DNA of 16,943 nt from an uncultured Bacilli bacterium (lineage in GTDB: Bacteria > Bacillota_I > Bacilli_A > RF39 > UBA660). The stretch's first letter is position 1, and every line of letters starts with the position of its first letter. Positions 15,741 to 16,943 of the stretch are shown piece after piece. Both the position numbers and the translations under genes were made by a program. The stretch spans positions 1 through 16,943 of the forward strand of contig CAKOXC010000016.1 in the NCBI GenBank assembly GCA_934129945.1, read 5' to 3'. The notes beneath the pieces are model-generated. The model saw only the letters and a list, made by a program, of their open reading frames with translations. It made no database searches and was not told the DNA's origin.

Positions 15741-16868
15741 ATGGCTGAAAATAAAAGAGATTATTATGAAGTCTTAGGTCTTTCAAAGGGAGCATCTGAT
15801 GAAGAAATAAAAAGAGCATTTCGTAAACTTGCTAAACAATACCATCCAGACGTAAATAAAGAACCTGGTGCTGAAGAAAAATTTAAGGAAATTGGTGAAG
15901 CATACTCAGTACTATCTGATCCTCAAAAAAAAGCACAATATGATCAATTTGGACATGCAGCTTTTGAAAATGGTGGAGCTGGTTCTGGATTTGGAGGATT
16001 TAGTGCTGACGACATCGATTTAAGTAGTATTTTTGATGATTTATTTGGTTCATCATTTGGTGGTGGCTTTGGATTTGGTGGATCTTCAAGAAGAAGTTCT
16101 AATCGTCCAACTAAAGGTAGAGATACTTTAGTAAAAATGAATTTATCATTTGATGAAGCAGTATTTGGATGTAAAAAAGAAATTAAAGTTGATTTGAATG
16201 AGACTTGTGATAAATGTCATGGCAAGGGTGGATTTGATGAGGCAACATGTAAAACTTGTGGTGGAACAGGTAGAGTTGTAGTTTCACAGCAATCTCTTTT
16301 TGGTATGATTCAAACTCAAACAACTTGTAAAGATTGTGGTGGAGCAGGAAAAACATTTAAAACAACATGTAGTGCTTGTTCTGGAAATGGACATGTAAGA
16401 AAAAATAAAGAAATTTTAGTAACAGTGCCTGAAGGAGTAGACACAGGATATCAACTTAGAATTAGTGGCAAGGGTGAAGCAGGATTAAATGGTGGACCTA
16501 ATGGTGACATCTATATTGAATTTAATGTTAAAGAGCATGAGTTATTTAAAAGAGACGAAGAAGATATTTATTTAGAAGTTCCTTTAAATATTTGCGAAGC
16601 TATCCTTGGATGTAAAAAAGATGTTCCAACGATAAATGGCATTGTAACTGTTGATATCAAAGCTGGCATTCAAAATGGAAGCAAGTTGAAGTTAAAAGGA
16701 AAAGGTGTAAAAGTACCTAATTCTCTTAGAAAAGGTGATATGTATTTAATTATTAAGGTTATTATCCCTACAAAATTAGATCGTAGTCAAAAAGCTCTTA
16801 TTAAAGAACTTAATGATACAGATTTAAATAATGAGACAGAAATAAAAAAATTTAATAAATATTTATAA
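15741..16868 (+). CDS. dnaJ: Co-chaperone DnaJ (Hsp40, class A)
   Basis: This 375-residue protein has a J domain (residues ~5-70) with HPD at 35-37, a Gly/Phe-rich linker (~75-118), and a cysteine-rich zinc region (~156-218) with four CxxCxGxG repeats: CDKCHGKG, CKTCGGTG, CKDCGGAG and CSACSGNG. Two C-terminal beta-domains follow, including TVPEGVDTGYQLRISGKGE. It delivers substrates to DnaK and stimulates its ATPase. The start is two bases after the pepF stop, with AAGGAAGTGA at 15725-15734 as ribosome site inside pepF. No CIRCE or promoter precedes it, so expression depends on read-through past the terminator after dnaK or on a promoter inside an upstream gene. Confidence 0.97.
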   Translation: MAENKRDYYEVLGLSKGASDEEIKRAFRKLAKQYHPDVNKEPGAEEKFKEIGEAYSVLSDPQKKAQYDQFGHAAFENGGAGSGFGGFSADDIDLSSIFDDLFGSSFGGGFGFGGSSRRSSNRPTKGRDTLVKMNLSFDEAVFGCKKEIKVDLNETCDKCHGKGGFDEATCKTCGGTGRVVVSQQSLFGMIQTQTTCKDCGGAGKTFKTTCSACSGNGHVRKNKEILVTVPEGVDTGYQLRISGKGEAGLNGGPNGDIYIEFNVKEHELFKRDEEDIYLEVPLNICEAILGCKKDVPTINGIVTVDIKAGIQNGSKLKLKGKGVKVPNSLRKGDMYLIIKVIIPTKLDRSQKALIKELNDTDLNNETEIKKFNKYL

Positions 16869-16882
16869 AAATTAAAATTTTA

Positions 16883-16931
16883 CAAATTTTGAAAATTTGC
16901 TTAGTTTTAAAAACAGATATTTAAAATCTGT
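16883..16931 (+). terminator. Possible terminator region after dnaJ (two AT-rich inverted repeats)
   Basis: CAAATTTT/AAAATTTG (16883-16890 with 16892-16899) and ACAGAT/ATCTGT (16913-16918 with 16926-16931) can form hairpins. Neither is followed by a convincing T run before the window ends, so this is a weak call. Confidence 0.35.
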
Positions 16932-16943
16932 ATACAAATTTTA

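Noticed and set aside
1..16868. Possible arginine codon reassignment (AGG to Met, or CGA/CGG to another residue), known in some uncultured Bacilli and other lineages
   Set aside because: CGA falls at conserved LCP, PepF and GrpE arginine positions, and AGG fits Arg in the transpeptidase TGRP motif. CGG was seen only once, at an uninformative site.
1..16943. CRISPR array, insertion sequence, prophage, toxin-antitoxin, tRNA or rRNA
   Set aside because: No regularly spaced repeats, transposase or integrase motifs, or RNA gene structures were seen. The 31-bp repeat has only two copies and is a terminator.
16869..16943. AT-rich palindromes after dnaJ as a regulatory site
   Set aside because: Such palindromes are common by chance at this base composition and the window ends before the context is clear; kept only as a weak terminator.

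Overview
The window is very AT-rich (about a quarter G+C by eye) and almost fully coding, with every gene on the + strand. Shine-Dalgarno sites, sigma-A-type promoters, a streptococcal-style CpsA/C/D/B set, HrcA/CIRCE control and a Firmicutes-sized DnaK all point to a low-GC Gram-positive bacterium. An L,D-transpeptidase and two LCP proteins indicate a peptidoglycan wall. An uncultured Bacilli/Mollicutes-adjacent lineage (RF39-like) is my best guess, but I cannot place it from this window alone. All 16 genes stop at TAA or TAG, and none carries an in-frame TGA.

Region 1 (1-6273) is the end of a surface-polysaccharide locus. It holds the 3' end of a UDP-galactopyranose mutase gene (galactofuranose precursor), a membrane O-acyltransferase, a Wzx-type flippase and a CpsA-like LCP glycopolymer transferase. 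After its own extended -10 promoter comes a phosphoregulatory trio: CpsC-like membrane adaptor, CpsD-like tyrosine kinase with a C-terminal tyrosine cluster, and CpsB-like PHP phosphatase. Together these would acetylate and export the repeat unit, control chain length and attach the polymer to the wall.

Region 2 (6274-10411) is a set of mostly singly transcribed envelope genes: an SH3b/YkuD L,D-transpeptidase, a VanZ-family membrane protein, a second CpsA-like LCP paralogue and an unrecognised single-pass membrane protein. Several have visible promoters or terminators. The unknown gene lies between two copies of an identical 31-bp terminator.

Region 3 (10412-16943) is the HrcA heat-shock locus. 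A consensus promoter (TTGACA, 17 nt, TATAAT) sits between and partly inside two CIRCE operators, followed by hrcA-grpE-dnaK. A strong terminator hairpin follows dnaK. Then come an oligoendopeptidase F gene (pepF) and dnaJ, two nucleotides apart with no visible promoter of their own. Placing pepF between dnaK and dnaJ is the main departure from the usual order.

I found no CRISPR array, transposase, integrase, tRNA or rRNA, and no convincing wholly new system. The points most worth a second look are the terminator direct repeat around the unknown gene, the terminator/pepF split of the chaperone operon, a compact two-hairpin element at 7358-7402, the shared promoter signature TATAATAAGCA, and the absence of TGA.
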